Of a stretch of DNA of 64,000 nucleotides, positions 50,401-63,619 are shown one piece after another (the stretch's first letter is position 1; each line of letters starts with the position of its first letter). The notes beneath the pieces were generated by a model that ran no database searches, was not told where the DNA came from, and worked only from the letters and a program-made list of their open reading frames with translations. Origin of the DNA: Prinia subflava (taxonomy: Eukaryota > Chordata > Aves > Passeriformes > Cisticolidae); contig NC_086256.1 of assembly GCF_021018805.1 (NCBI RefSeq), positions 13,458,032 through 13,522,031 of the forward strand, in the 5' to 3' direction. The position numbers were made by a program, and so were the translations under genes.

Positions 50401-50739
50401 ACTTTGTGGCATGAGAACCCCCTGCTGTCTGAGAAAACTCAAGTGATGCACATTAACTCTGTCTAAACAGACTGTGGAGGATAATTTAATTTGCTGCAGA
50501 ATGATTTGCTCCAACAGGGGTCTTGAACAAGGAAAAGGAGATGTGAAGCTTGCTGCCTGTTATTGGTAAAGACAACTTATCTGATTGGAAAAAGGATAAA
50601 AATTACAGTACTTTTTTTAAAAAGAGGAAGCATTTGTCAAATGGGAATGATGGATACTTCTTCCAGGAAATGGGATCAGCAGATATTACAGAAAAAAAGG
50701 ATGGTGGGGAGAGGCTTCAGCACTAAGAGCAAGAACTGA
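47421..50739. other. No feature recognised
   Basis: AT-rich. An imperfect inverted repeat (CTCCTAT / ATAGGAG) lies at 49714-49735. The frames 48058-48240, 49295-49480, 49531-49713 and 49634-49894 have no domain. Confidence 0.55.
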
Positions 50740-51180
50740 AAGAAAATGCAGCGAACCTGGGAAGAGCAGTCTTTTGAAGTAGGTGGCTCTCAGAAGGCTA
50801 AGGAAGACTTTCATGGGTGTATTTGCATGGTCAGACAGCCAGAGTTCCAGAGGGAAATGACTTTGAAAGGCTGGGGAGGACTCAAGACCTGCAGCGACAA
50901 ATGGGTGAACAAACTGATCGGCAAACCAAGCTCCAAACTCCAGCAGAGGAAGGTGCACGTTACTCACACAGGCCTGGGGGACAGGGGCAGAAAAGCACAT
51001 CATGCCTCACACAAATGGCTGTGGAAAGCAGGGGCTGAGAGGAGCTGCACCTCTCCGAGTCCAAAGAGGAGATCAACACGCCACCACGCCACCAGGAGAC
51101 GGAGTGCGTTGGATGGAGCAGGTCAGAGGTGCAGTTGAAGGTTTTTATCTCTCCAGGACACAGCAAAGAAAGCAGATGCT
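50740..51180. other. Unclassified GC-rich segment with dense overlapping frames
   Basis: G+C is well above the flanks and CpGs are present around 51055-51110. Open frames overlap on both strands: 50746-51138 (130 codons) and 50817-51038 plus, 50686-51003 and 50960-51214 minus. The translations are Lys/Arg/Ser/Gly-rich with no domain. A short near-repeat CACGCCACCACGCCACCAGG lies at 51078-51097. I favour an old mobile-element fragment (perhaps LTR) over a coding exon, because the frames disagree on strand and none has recognisable homology. I could not locate element ends. Confidence 0.35.
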
Positions 51181-54100
51181 TTTCTGCAGCCTCAGTCAAA
51201 CACTCAGGACTCATGCAGCTCTCTCAGCATTGTTTATCCAGAGTTCAGTGGACCTCTTAATGCAATGCTCTAACTTGGCAGGAGATCTGGGATTCGTATT
51301 TCTCAAAGTAAGACTGTTTTAGAGGCTACTGCATGAAGTTTTTTTAAATGCACTCTCCAAGCATATATGTGAGAATATAATCTTTTTTATCTGCGAAACT
51401 ACTATGCAATATTCCAATAGCCCATTAAATTTTGGTCAACAGTGGTGCCAGATCTGAGCTGGATAAGTATCCATGCAAGAAGCCATTGAGCCATACAGGG
51501 AATGCAGAAGTGCAGTAGGAGCTGTTAGTTCTCTTCTTGATTTCCCCCACAAATCCATTTTTGACAGGTATCTGTATTTCTGGGGCAAAGAACTCACTTA
51601 CAAGGTTTTTTCTTGAGTAAAAAGTAACTTTTCATCAAGTGAACCTCCTGCAATTCATGATTCCAGTCACACGGGGAAAAAAAAAAAAGAAAGAAAAAAA
51701 GGTAGCTCACCAGACTGGAAAGGCAGAGAAAAGAAAAATGTCTCTGGCAGTATGATTCAGTCTTTAGCAGTCCTTTGGCTTTGAAACTTCAGATAAAATT
51801 CAGGCTTTTAGTTAACAGACTGCCAGAATTCCACACACTGATACTCTTGAAAGTAAAGAATTGATGCCCTGGACCTAGACAGGCTTCTCTCACTGCATCT
51901 TGGCATAGACATGGAGTTAAAACCCATTTAGAACAGAAGACACTAATTCCACTCATGATAACTTTGTCCAGATCTGAGTGGTGATGCTGAACAGTGTTTG
52001 ACAAGCTACAGAAGAGCTGCAAGACCCAGGCACAAAGCAGGTTTTGTTTGGATAGGTTTTTTCTCCTTGCATAATTCAAAGTAAAGAAGAATATTCAAAG
52101 AGAAAAAAATCATTTCCCCATCTCTCTTCTCCCCAGTCTAACTTAGGTCTTACAAAAATTAAGCGACAAAAACTGTCCTTAAAGCCATGCTTACAGTTTT
52201 TCTAGTACATGCCCTACCAGAAGGTTTGGATTAATAAATAAAACCAAACTCAAGGTAACTTGACCCTTATGTCTCAGTTCAAAAAAACCAACTAAACAAA
52301 CAAACAAAGCTAAATTAAAAAAAGCATGAACCTCATATCATTTTTATACACAATTTTATATGGAAACACAGGGTCTACGGTGATTCACTTTAAAAAACAC
52401 TATTGGATTATTTGCCAAATCCAAGTGATGCAGTATAATTCATTTCTAAAAACATCCTCTCCAGGAAAGACACACTCAGGCCTTTTGAGGATTCCCTGCC
52501 CTCGTTTATCATGAGTACAAATTTGTGAATCACAACAATGAATTCCACCATCCCAGAAAATGACATTATTCTATACCACTATCGCAATTTAGTTCTTTTT
52601 TCATTATCAGGACTCTTCTTTCAGCAGCTATTCCTTACTTCCTTTATTTTCAATGCAATGTGATTTCACATAGAACTCTCCCTTTTCCACACCATCTTGA
52701 AATATAGAGCAGCCAACTAGAACCAATCTTTTAATTAAAAATTTCCATGCCAGCACCTGGTGAGATCTGCAACACCTGCTAGTGCAGGAAATGGAGAAAC
52801 AGGGGCAATACAAGATGGGCTGTTACAGGCAACCTATGTTTTGTATCATCTGAAGCTGTAAGGAGATTATTCTTTCAGGTATGTACACTGCTAAAAATTT
52901 TCATGTAGAGAGTCATTAAATTTGTGTCCATTTAGACACTCCATTAAGTTTTCAGACCCCTCTTTAGGTTTAAGATTTCACCTACCTATAAATTATAAGC
53001 AAAACTCTAACAATATGGAATGTGAGTTTCTGAATTGTAAGAGTACAAGACAGGTGACCATAAGATATCCAGGGCCACACATCACATCAGATACCTGAAC
53101 ACTGAGCTGATCTCACCACAGTGATGCAGAAGCAATTTTGTCAGCTGTTGCCACCCTCTGATGCAGCCTCACTTAGAGAGCAAGGCACCAGGCAGGATTA
53201 GATAAAAAACACTTCTATTCAGCATTAAGGAATTGCATTAAAATCTTACAGTGTGAAGGTTTTATAAAACATTCTGACATTTTAAGTTGAGAAAGTCTAC
53301 AGTTCAAATAACTTACTCTCTAAATGCAAGAAAAGATTCAAAAGAATTAGACTGTAAATCACAAGGGAACAGTAATGTTCAAATTTGCAGTGATCTGTTC
53401 AGCATGCAGTGATTGCAAATTCAGTCCTTTTTCTAGAGAACAATATGCCAAACTATGCAAACATAATACTTTGCCTTTTTCATTTCTGTAGACTCTTAGA
53501 CACTTTGATAATCTTCCTATATTGTTTTTATATAATTTCCAAGTAGCATTCTTGCTCTGGTTCTGTTTTCCTTTCTTCTTTATTTCTGTACTAACATCTC
53601 TGAGAATCCATTTGTTGAATTTGTGGTGCTAAAACCACTGAGACTTCTTTAAACTCCAAACAAAGCAGAATGTGGCATTGGCAGCTTCATTTTTAGCAGA
53701 ATTTTTAAAGCTCTAAAAATTTAAATAAAAACGAGCCAACCAACTACTTTGTCTTAAACAGCAAAAGTAGAACATCAACAGATAGATGGGTCCAAATACT
53801 TAACATATTGAAATTTTTCCCCCATCTTCTGTTTCCATCACATTTATCTTCTCCCACTTGAATTTATGCCTGACTGCTGAGTAAGGCCCAGGCAGTCAAA
53901 CACTGTTATTAACTGCCCTTCTAGAAACGTACCTACCAGCTGTTTTCAGCTTCTACATAAAACATGTTTCTATAACTAGTAAATATCAGGAAATAGGATA
54001 AACAACTAGAAAGATATTTGTTAGTCTTCACCATTAGGTCAAACAGATATTCTTATCAAGTCCTGCTAGAATCATTTGCTCACACTCACAACCTCAGTGT

Positions 54101-54224
54101 GGTCAGCAAACAAAAAAATGTCCAGTTTTGGGGATCACTGCCAGGGCTCACACTTTAGCCTTTAAAACCACCAACTCAGTGTAATATTCTCAAAGCACTG
54201 CACTCAGTTGATTAAAGGCATGTT
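51181..54224. other. No feature recognised apart from simple sequence
   Basis: An A12 run followed by GAAA and A7 lies at 51679-51701, and a CAAA run at 52294-52307. The frames 51002-51322, 51789-52079, 52326-52514 and 52628-52813 have no domain. Confidence 0.55.
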
Positions 54225-54248
54225 TGCTGTGATGTAAACATCACAGCA
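54225..54248. repeat. Near-perfect palindrome, 11-bp arms
   Basis: TGCTGTGATGT at 54225-54235 pairs fully with ACATCACAGCA at 54238-54248 across a 2-base spacer (AA). Such a short spacer suits cruciform formation or a dyad protein site better than an RNA hairpin. No ORF or repeat family covers it. Confidence 0.85.
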
Positions 54249-56429
54249 TCACCAAAGTGTCAACATCGTCAAACGTTAATTTTGGAATTATTTTAACACA
54301 GTCTGACTACACGACAGTTCATCAGGGTATTTGAAGTAAAACATCCTTGTTAATTTGTGCAAATATACTGCAAATTAATAAAGTAATATTCTGCAGGATC
54401 TGCTACCCTTTTTTACACATCAGTACAAACCACACATTGTTTTCCCTATGAAGGTGAGCTATTATGCAGTTTACCCAGAATCCAACATCTGCTTTTTGAA
54501 AAACTGAAACGTCTAAGTCTGTTACAGAAACTAATAAAATGGGTTCACTAAGCTTCTCAAGACGATAATCAACCATAAGCACCAGATTTCTCAAAGCTTT
54601 ACTGTGAGCAGCATGAGGTGCAAACAGGCCCAGGCTCATACTTTGACATCAGAGTACAGAACAACGGGGATGACAAGGTGAAGCAACCTCAGAATGAGCC
54701 GCCAGCAATTACAACTCCATTACACATCATAAACTTTCCACTTCACTCCAGTACCTTGGTGGCCACTAAAATGAAGTCAGAGGGACAATTCCAACTCTGG
54801 CATTGCTGGGAAGGGACCCCACAAAGAGCTTTTGATCTGGACCAGAATGCACAGGCAGAGTAAAGGAGTGCTCTTCTGTTTACATGATTTTCCTGTCCTC
54901 AGTAAGTTGTCAGGGTTTTTTTCCTATTTTCACATATCTGATGCATATCTGATGTAGGTATACAGATACTAAGATTCTTTAAATATTGTATGAATAGGCT
55001 GATGTTAAAAGAAATTGTAAAAAAAAAAAAACAATTAGGACATCTGCTCTGGGAAAGACTGAAATATGATCTCATCTTTCCATAGGCACCAGAGATTATG
55101 TGGGACAGAAGGGACATTACACATGCCCTAATTTCAGGGAAATCTTCAGTTTGAGTTGAGCTTTGCAAGTTTTCACCGAATCCCATCACTAGACACAGAG
55201 CTACAGCACACCAGGTCTCATTAGTTTCACTCTTGCAAACTACATGTTTATTTTAATAAAACATGAACAACTGAAAGCAGAAACCTGCCTACCAGGTGGG
55301 TTTCTGTGTTTACCTGAAGAGCTTATAGATACAGCCATAATATTAGGCAGTAAATTTCCCTGTGTTTTAAACCCCACTATCAGCAGTGAAATAACAGATG
55401 AGAGAAGTAGCTAAAATGACTGCTGATGCAGATGACGAGCTGAGCTGGCCATCCCTACCCAAGCCTGGCATAGGCTGCTACCACCCTAATCAAATTCTTC
55501 AGGTTATTCTGGATCCTTGCATTCAATACTGCAAAAGTGAGTTTCCTGGTTAATGCTATAAAGTAACACTGAATAAATACAAATAGTTTAATCTTTCTCT
55601 GCAGTCATATCCTCCCACCCTGGTAAGTGTAATTAGGAAAATGCTACATTGCATGTCTTGAATAGTGAATGTAGCTGATTGTTAATCATTATATTTACAC
55701 GGTTTATATGAAAAATATTTAAATTCATGAATGCTCCAACTTTACTTTGCTGTAACATTAATACCTGAACAGAATCTGAATGTATAATAGTATATTTGTT
55801 GCTTTTTGATTCTTCTGCAATGTCCTTGTAAGAAAACTGTTAAACAATGAACTTCTGGGTGTAGACAGCATTTAGGATTAAAAAAAGGAGTATTTTTTGA
55901 ATAAAAGTGACATGTGAGTGGAGGGAGAGAAGGGAAAGATACACACCCTAAGCTGACATGAAAGTGTTCACATTAAAAAATGGTAAATTGTAATATATTA
56001 AAAGAAATTTGGGGAAGTTCTTTTTATAAATCCCTGTTTTGCAGAAGTAATTGTGAATAATCTTTCATCTGTGTTTAACACCCATGAAACAGTGATTTCC
56101 ACAAAACCGCAGTGATAAAAAGGTTTATATGAAGCATGCAATCTCATTTTGCCAACAATAACTGTCTCGTATTTGTTTTACAGAGGATAGACAAAACAAA
56201 AATGTATCACGTATTTTGAGAAGGTGAAAAACTAAAAACACTCTTGTGACGAATAACTCTAGACAAGGAAGCAGTGTATTGTCACTGGCAATACCTCTGC
56301 TAGGATTTGTAAAATCATAGGATGAATGCATAGAGTATTAATGAAACAGATTTTAAAACCTGAGCTAGGAGAAAGAGCAACTGTTGTACCATTAAAAAAA
56401 TTATAAACCACAACAATATTTCCAAAATC
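54249..56429. other. No feature recognised
   Basis: AT-rich with an A13 run near 55019. Frames at 54403-54639, 54899-55189, 56125-56331 (minus) and 54618-54863 (plus) have no domain. Confidence 0.55.
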
Positions 56430-56500
56430 CTTCAGCTTATTTTGTGGGTGCTCAATCTAGGCTGCCATGGACTGAATTTTCAGAAAGTGAAAAATTTACA
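56430..56500 (+). repeat. Ancient amniote retroposon relic
   Basis: GTGGGTGCTCAATCTAGGCT, then GGACTGAATTTTCAGAAAGT, matches the order and spacing of the 'gggtgcccaa-cttaggcacc...ctgattttcagaaagtgctgag' segment of old amniote repeats. The family name is uncertain, and it differs in segment from the copies at 38.5 and 46.1 kb. Confidence 0.5.
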
Positions 56501-58939
56501 CCTTTAAAGATCTAATTTCACTTAGAAGTCAAAATCTAGAGCATCTCAACTGAAAATGCTAGTCTTTTCCTAAATAAAACTGAAAAAACCACAATTGAGA
56601 TACAGAAATGACATTCACATGAATTTATTACCTTTTCTCTTTTAATTTTTTTCTTTTTATATTGTTCAACCATAAGAGAACTCTGTTTCTAAAGTATCAA
56701 CAAATCATTACTCACATTACCCTATTACAAATCTTCACATTTAGACCATGTAAATACCAACCAATGACCATTTGATTTGTGCATTTAAATTTGGACATGT
56801 TCTAAGCATTCTTATATATACGTTTATCTACTCAAATACCTGCATAAATTAAAGCAGCAGTGTCCACTTGAAATAGTCTTAAGAAATACTTCATTCAGGT
56901 ACACTGCAACTTCATGAACAAAAGCTTGAAAGCTGAGTCTCCCTTTAGGCATAATTATTTGCAGTTTTCTGTAGCTCTTAATCTGTGTTTACTCCATATT
57001 CCAAAAAGGTTTATTCATTAATCTACGATATGCTTTATACACATTTACTTGCTAAACACACTAAAGGCAGCATTTCATGACCAAGGTACCCATGAAGATT
57101 TATTTCTTGATAAGCAGTAGAACAGTGGTAATGGTTGGGGAGAGATTAGATTATTAGTAAAGTATTTAAAGCTCACAGGTGCAGTGAGTGAACTAACCCT
57201 GTGAATGATTTAAAAACGAATTTTTCAATACTTTCAGTACACAGTGAGATAACTAGAACTAAAGTAGAAGATTTTAAACCATTTCAACATATAGATATGT
57301 TGTGCCATAATATTTCCTAGAAGAGCACATGACAATCCAGTGTCTCAAGCAAAATCAATTACTTTTTAGTTCAAGATCCTCAGTCACTGAAACAGGATAT
57401 TATTTTGTGTCCTGAACAATATCTTGCTCCAGTTTCTAAGGAAACCAGCAGCAAAAGCTAAGTTTACAGTGCTGCATTCTCCAGAAACTGACTACAACGT
57501 TAGTCTCTAGGGTATTATTACCAAGTGCTATTTGCATTTAAATTTCTATAACCCTTAAGCAACTGGATTGTTTGTTTATTATTGTTTGTTTCTAGGTGCT
57601 ATTCTTCACCTCTCTGTATGGATTAACAACCTACTGACATTTAATGACTTAAAAAGCTAGATTTCAAATCAGGAACACCATTTGGAAACTTTCATTTTAG
57701 AAATTTCTCCTTGCCCCCCCTCAGTGAGATGCCTGTCTGAGGCTCAGAATGTGCTTCATTAAAGGATGTCACTCCTTTGGCTTCACACATGGGAAGAACC
57801 AGGCAAAGTCGCGCTGCTCTGTGCTGCAAACAGCCGGAGTCTAGAGGAGCAGTGCATTTGTTTTGCACAGAAGGTTTTGGGAATTGACCTTGGGGAAATG
57901 GGTTACATGCTCCTAGAGGAAGTCAAGGAAAACTCCAGACTTTTCTTGACAGACAATTGCTTCTTTTTCAGAAAAGCCCAACAAATATTCTGATGAGTTA
58001 CTGATGCTTCTGTAGTTGAAAACTCTCCAGACAAACCACTTTGCTGACCAGAGATGACAAGGCCCTGACATCAAGTTTATGTCTTCAGAATATACAGAAT
58101 TGTTGTAAAATCTGTTCCCAGAGGATGCCACAAAAAACCTTCAGCAATTGTGTTTTCCCACCAAAATCAACATCAATTTGTCATTTAGTGGAAGATTTGC
58201 TTCCTTTATGTTACATGTTAAGGCTTATTAATTTTAATTTCGCAATTATTTTTTCACAAGAAAAAGTCTTCAATGAACTTCTACAAACTCTAATTTTTTT
58301 CTACATTTAGTGATACAACTTAGTGGACAGGATAAAAAAGGGCTTTTCTAAACAAATCACTTTTATGACTAAGCAATCACGCTTATCTAAAGAAAGAGAT
58401 TATGAATATAAGCATTACATTTACAGTCAGTTGAACTTGAATCAAATGAGCAATAAATATTAATAATAAAATCAAAACCCCTAAAAATATTTAAAAGAAC
58501 ATTTGAAATATTTAAATGGCCACTTTTAAAAAAAATTTAAATTATGCTTCAAGCTGATAAATACACATTTCTCATTGCCTGGATGCAATACATCTACAGT
58601 TGATTTTATAGTGCTTAGTGTGATGCATTTACTTCATGTTATAGCTTCTTTTCACTGTAAATAATTAGCACAGGATTACTTTAAAGATGGATTATTATTT
58701 GATGACTGTTGAGTTCACTGGGCACTGCTGCTGATTTTGTACACTTACCTAATGATAAAGTAAATCCCTATTATAGTCTCAGCCCAAGTAGCACTAGGCA
58801 CCTCTTAAGACACAATGAGACTCTAAATCAGTCAGTCAAAGAGAACTTGTGGCTTTGCATTTCATAAGATCAATTTTCAGCTAGAAGAGAAAGGCCATGC
58901 ACTGTACTGGATCATTCTCGGACTTCAACGAGCATCTCA
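56501..58939. other. No feature recognised
   Basis: AT-rich with a C7 run near 57714. Frames 57766-57993 and 58041-58310 (plus) and 57913-58131 (minus) overlap on opposite strands and have no domain. Confidence 0.55.
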
Positions 58940-59340
58940 CACTCATGTCAAAGGCTGTGCATTGAGGATGATGTTTGACTACTCTGTACTCTGAAAGTAG
59001 AGCAAATGCTGATTCATTTGCCAGAGAAGGAAAGGCAGAAGCAAAGGCACACCCGGACAGGATTACACCTGTTGAGCCCAGATTGCCAAGGCTGCCTCCA
59101 GCACTGAGCCCCAGCACAGCCAGGCTGCCTCTGCAGCCCCACCACTTCAGTCACCCCCGGGGAGCAGAAACAGAGAGAGCATGGACACCACTAGAGACCC
59201 GGCTGCTTGAAAGGAAACACTGCTACAAGGATAACTCAAAAACAGAAAGGGAAGGTCGTGGATAGAGATGGGAACAAGACTAACCAGGATTTCAAAGATA
59301 AGTCTGTCTTAAACAGACACGAAATGAAACCGCTGGGTAA
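58940..59340. other. Unclassified GC-rich segment
   Basis: C-rich on the plus strand between about 59045 and 59165, including CAGTCACCCCCGGGGAGCAG near 59148-59167. The plus frame 58975-59265 (96 codons) is Arg/Pro/Ala-rich and the minus frame 58881-59117 overlaps it; neither is recognised. Composition and abrupt edges suggest an inserted mobile element, but no terminal repeats or target duplication were found by eye. Confidence 0.3.
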
Positions 59341-61489
59341 TCAGCCTTATTTCTGTGTCACAGCTGAGCCATCTATAGGAAATATTGTATCACTGGTATT
59401 TAAACAAATATTAAGGAAGGAAAGAACAGGAATATTCACTGCAGAATGAAGAGGGTTTTTTTATTATTATTTCTCAGTTCTTTCTCATATCTTTCCCTTT
59501 GATTTTGGCAGCTGTTATGGGGTAAGCCTGGCTCCTGTAGCAGAGATATCACCAAAATGCAAAACACTCTTGAGCTACCACATTCCTGTAGTCTCCTTGT
59601 GGGGCTCCTTACAAATGCCTGGCTATTTTATGTACTCATGTCAGAGCAAAATTCAAGCTCTGAAATACAAACCAAAATTGTTAAAAAGGTTTTTTAGATA
59701 CTCCCCCAGAAGGGGATAATCATTCATGAGAATTGATGCAATCCTTTCAAGGAATAAGCTCTTGCCAGAGACTGAATTAATTTAGAGGGACAGTGTTGAA
59801 GCCTGCATCCTGTTAAGAATATACAAGCAGAAAATGTTTCATACATATTTTGCATTCATTTTTCCACTGTCTAATTGGGCTGGAGGAGTGAGATAACTCA
59901 TAGCTTATTGTTCTGGCAAGCCACAAGTGTAAAGAGAGAAGGGAATTGTTAACAAGCTAATATTAGTCCAGTAACATGACTCAATCATTTTATTTCTATC
60001 TGTTGGAGGGCTGTCACAAATTCTCATGTAGGAAATTTACTCTTTTGCCACAAGGATTAGCTACAACCTGCAATACCAGTCCTTTGCTGGAAGGAATAGC
60101 AGAGGAGCTTCACTGCTGTGTTATTATCTGGGATCTATTATGTTTTACATTTTTCAAAAATCTTTAAGCTAGATCTTTGACATTCAACTGCCTGTAAAGA
60201 CATACACCACCCGATGAGAAGCTTTGATGTGCATTTTGAGGATTAAATAATCTAGATGGAAGGCAATGTGTTTCCAGCCAAGAAGAAAACTATGGAGGAA
60301 ATTTTGCCTCCTGCTGTTCAGCTCTGCTGGCAGTCAATACCTTTTAGCCTACCCTCTAAATTTGATTTCATACATATTTACAGACTATTTTTCCTCTTAC
60401 TACTAATTCTTTTGAGACCAAATTAAGAACAAAGATAGCAGGAACAGGCTTCATCAAATAAAAATGTAAATATGCTGCATCTCATTTTTGGATGAAGAGA
60501 GTTTATTTAAATATTTTCTCCACTGGAATATCTTTGCAGTATCATTATTGCTTGCAACTGGAAAAGTAATAGCCTTAAAAGTCAGAGTAACCCATTGAGG
60601 CTTAAGCAAATTTATGCATTTGAATAATGGCATTTACCTAAACAAAACAAAAAAATCCTAGAATTTTCTGCACTTCCAGACAAGGAAAGAATAGTAATGA
60701 TAAAACAAATAGATACTAAAAAACCCCATAATCTCTTACTATATCCAACATGCATTCTCATTTAATTCAATGGTTTTAACTATGAAAGAAACATTAAAAT
60801 AATTACAAATCCACTTTTTTTTTTCACATTTTTGAAAATAAGTGAAAAATCTGAAGTTAAAACTGAGAATTATAGTGTTTCTACAAAGTGAGATTAATCT
60901 ATAACATATTTCTAATTTTCATTTCCTTGAGTAGGTTTAAAACCCATATTTTTGGGGTTTTTTTTAGTTAGCAGCCTACCCTTTCTGTCTGATTGACTTC
61001 ACAGGTAAACAGACAAATATGGTAGATGCTTGATTCTATCTTGATGAAGCAAAAGAATTTACAGCAGTGACTTTGGTGCAGTAAAAATCTTACAAGAGAT
61101 GTTTGATGACTTACTTCCCAGTTTAAGTTCTGTAAGGAAAATTATTAAACTTTGTCTTATTCAATGTGCTGATACTTTTCTCCCTTGGCTATTACCTCTA
61201 CCCATAGACCAAGTATTCTGAAAAAATTCTGAAAGTCACTAGCCATAATTATTGCTGTAAACAAAAGAAATGTTTACATTCCATCATCATCCTCCTTGCT
61301 CAAAAGCTTTAAGACACAGTTTTGTCTAAAGAACTATGACATACTCCCTACTGACACACTTCATTCAAGTTCAGTACCAAAACTGAAGTAATGCACAAAG
61401 CAGGAAAAGTGACCAGACACATTTTTCACATGTTCATCTGCCACAACATCCATCTTAAGTAATTTTAACCTTTAGATTTTTCTCAATTT
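59341..61489. other. No feature recognised
   Basis: AT-rich with a T8 run near 59455 and a T9 run near 60817. The only frame of note, 59976-60167 (plus, 63 codons), has no domain. Confidence 0.55.
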
Positions 61490-61960
61490 TAAGGTTCTTC
61501 CATCCCATTGTACCCCCAAAAAACCCACAGAAGATGCCATAGGGGATTGCAGGACCAAAGTAGCTCAGGAACTTGTGATTCTAGCTTTAAAACACTCTGA
61601 ATATCTTCTGGCAACAGCTGCTTCCCACACATCCTACCAGGCATTTTCCACATGTGCTTGATTAGAGAGAAATAGTCAGAGCAGGCTTGATAAGGCTTTA
61701 AACATCGTGTGTGTGGTGTGAAATGGTGTCTGCAGGCCAATCTCTGATTTGGATCACACACCTGGGGACGTTCTGGAAACCAGCTTGGCCAGAGAAACAC
61801 TCACTGTTTCTGAAGAAGGCATCCACCGTGCCACGAAGATGTGCAGGAAAAATCAAAGGTTGCAGCAAGAGGCCCACTGGATTTTCTGGGTTGCATCAAA
61901 CTTTACCTTTCTCTGCACTCTCCAGCTTCTAAAGAGTGCATGCAAACCAAACTCACTGAG
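61490..61960. other. Unclassified segment with overlapping open frames
   Basis: Balanced composition. A 103-codon minus-strand frame (61489-61800) overlaps three plus-strand frames between 61711 and 62155 (73-108 codons). The minus translation is rich in Trp, Cys and Pro without a known motif. As the frames contradict each other on strand, coding is unlikely. A mobile-element remnant is possible. Confidence 0.3.
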
Positions 61961-63551
61961 CAAAGAAGTCAGGATTTACGTGAGAATATGTGTATTATCC
62001 TTGCCTGCAGGTATTTCTTCACAGAAGAATATATTAGGGCCTGCTACCTTGAATCATTTTCTTTTGAGAAACTGAATCACAGTTCTGCTACTTCTAAAGT
62101 GTCAGATGTTCACAAGCACAATATTAAACTGATATGTGTTTGTTATATAGCATAAAGATATCCTTTGTTGATGTCTCATGATATTTCTATATAGGGCAAG
62201 ATAAAATCTGCTTGAAGGAAGAGCAAATATGTTAACTGTTTTTCACAAGAAAACTCATGCAGAGAGGAAGGAGAAATTAATCTCTTTGTAAATGCTGGCA
62301 ACATTTCAGAAATGTATCTACAAAGAATTGTGACAAGTTTAACAGTGACATTATGTAGAATAGTGAGGAGACTAAACACAAACCTAAAGACCCAAACTTC
62401 CCCATGAAGTCCCTGTCTACATCAATCAGCAAACAGTGTGATGTTTAAACACAACACCTTGAGCAGGTGGGCACATTCATTATCTGTAGGCCTGGTCCTG
62501 TGAGTCTGCAGTAGGAGTCCCAAACATTCTTGCTTCCAGTACATCCTGTATGATTTCACTTAATTTCTCTGTTTTTTCAGGAAAAAAAAATCTGCTACTC
62601 AGTCTGTGACTGCTGCAGCTGCTGTTTGCCCCTGCAGGTTGCAGGGCAATGAGAAATGGGCCCTGGGAATGTGTCCCTGCCTTGGCTTTGTTGGCAACTC
62701 ATACAGACAGCTTGGAATTTCCTTATCTGCCAGACTCCAGAGGCAAAAAAAAATATTAACTGTTCACAAATCTTCAGGAAATTTTCAAATTTTTCTGATG
62801 TCCTGGAGACTAGGAACACAAATTCTGAAGGTTTTTGGTGTGATGATAACAATAATGAGCTAAATCTAGAAAAGGAAAAATATTAGATCCTGATAGTGAA
62901 ATAAAAGGTGAACAGTAAGATTTAAGATTGAGCTTTAAAAGAAAGTATTTCATACGAAATACTCTTTTTTTTCCCCCAACCAAAGACCTGGTTCGGATTT
63001 CCACAGATAAAATATGTTCAATGCCAGCAAGTGTTGTCTTAGAATGATATTATATAATTTGTGAGAATGAAAAAGAACACAAACTTTTTCTCATCTGCAA
63101 GATTATATTCAAAAGAGATGTTTAGCAAATCCTTCTTTAAGGACTATATGCATCAGTATTCTATAGATGACTGTTTTCACAGGCTCAGAGGCTTCACCAC
63201 TGTAATTAAAGGTGAATTTTTCACTTTTATTTTGTTATTCTTTTCTCTTGGGCCAGATTTATAACTTTTGTTATACAATTATATTCATTTATTTCTTTGT
63301 ACCATGTTGTATGTTATTTCAAAAGTAACATCTAGGGTGTCCTTGCTTTAAAATGTAGATTTAGCCTCTCTGGATGAAACTTGGTAGAACATCTGTGTTT
63401 GAAAGTGAAAAATTACACATTTTCTGAGAGAACCAGGCTGAGTGCTCACATAATAGTGTCTCTAAGAGAAAATTAAAGTGCTGCTGATAGCTAAGGGAGT
63501 GGATGGCTCAAGGGAATCATAGTGTGACACAGTCTTTCATCTGATGAAAAC
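61961..63551. other. No feature recognised
   Basis: AT-rich. Opposite-strand frames around 62595-62886 overlap each other and have no domain; 63061-63264 (plus) likewise. Confidence 0.55.
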
Positions 63552-63598
63552 CAGCATGAATTTAAGCCCATGCTGATAATGACCAAAAGTCATTATCA
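63552..63598. repeat. Two abutting inverted repeats
   Basis: CAGCATG at 63552-63558 pairs with CATGCTG at 63569-63575 (10-base loop). TGATAATGAC at 63574-63583 pairs perfectly with GTCATTATCA at 63589-63598 (5-base loop CAAAA). The two stems share two bases, so they are mutually exclusive at the junction. Nothing around them indicates a terminator or miRNA. Confidence 0.8.
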
Positions 63599-63619
63599 TT
63601 TGTTCAGTAATTTATTTAA

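Noticed and set aside
50746..51138. 130-codon plus-strand frame as a possible gene
   Set aside because: Equally long frames on the opposite strand and no known domain; kept only as an unclassified GC-rich segment.
56290..56335. AAAATCATAGGATGAATGCATAG as a CR1 terminal octamer array
   Set aside because: Only a loose match to one octamer and no CR1 body on either side.
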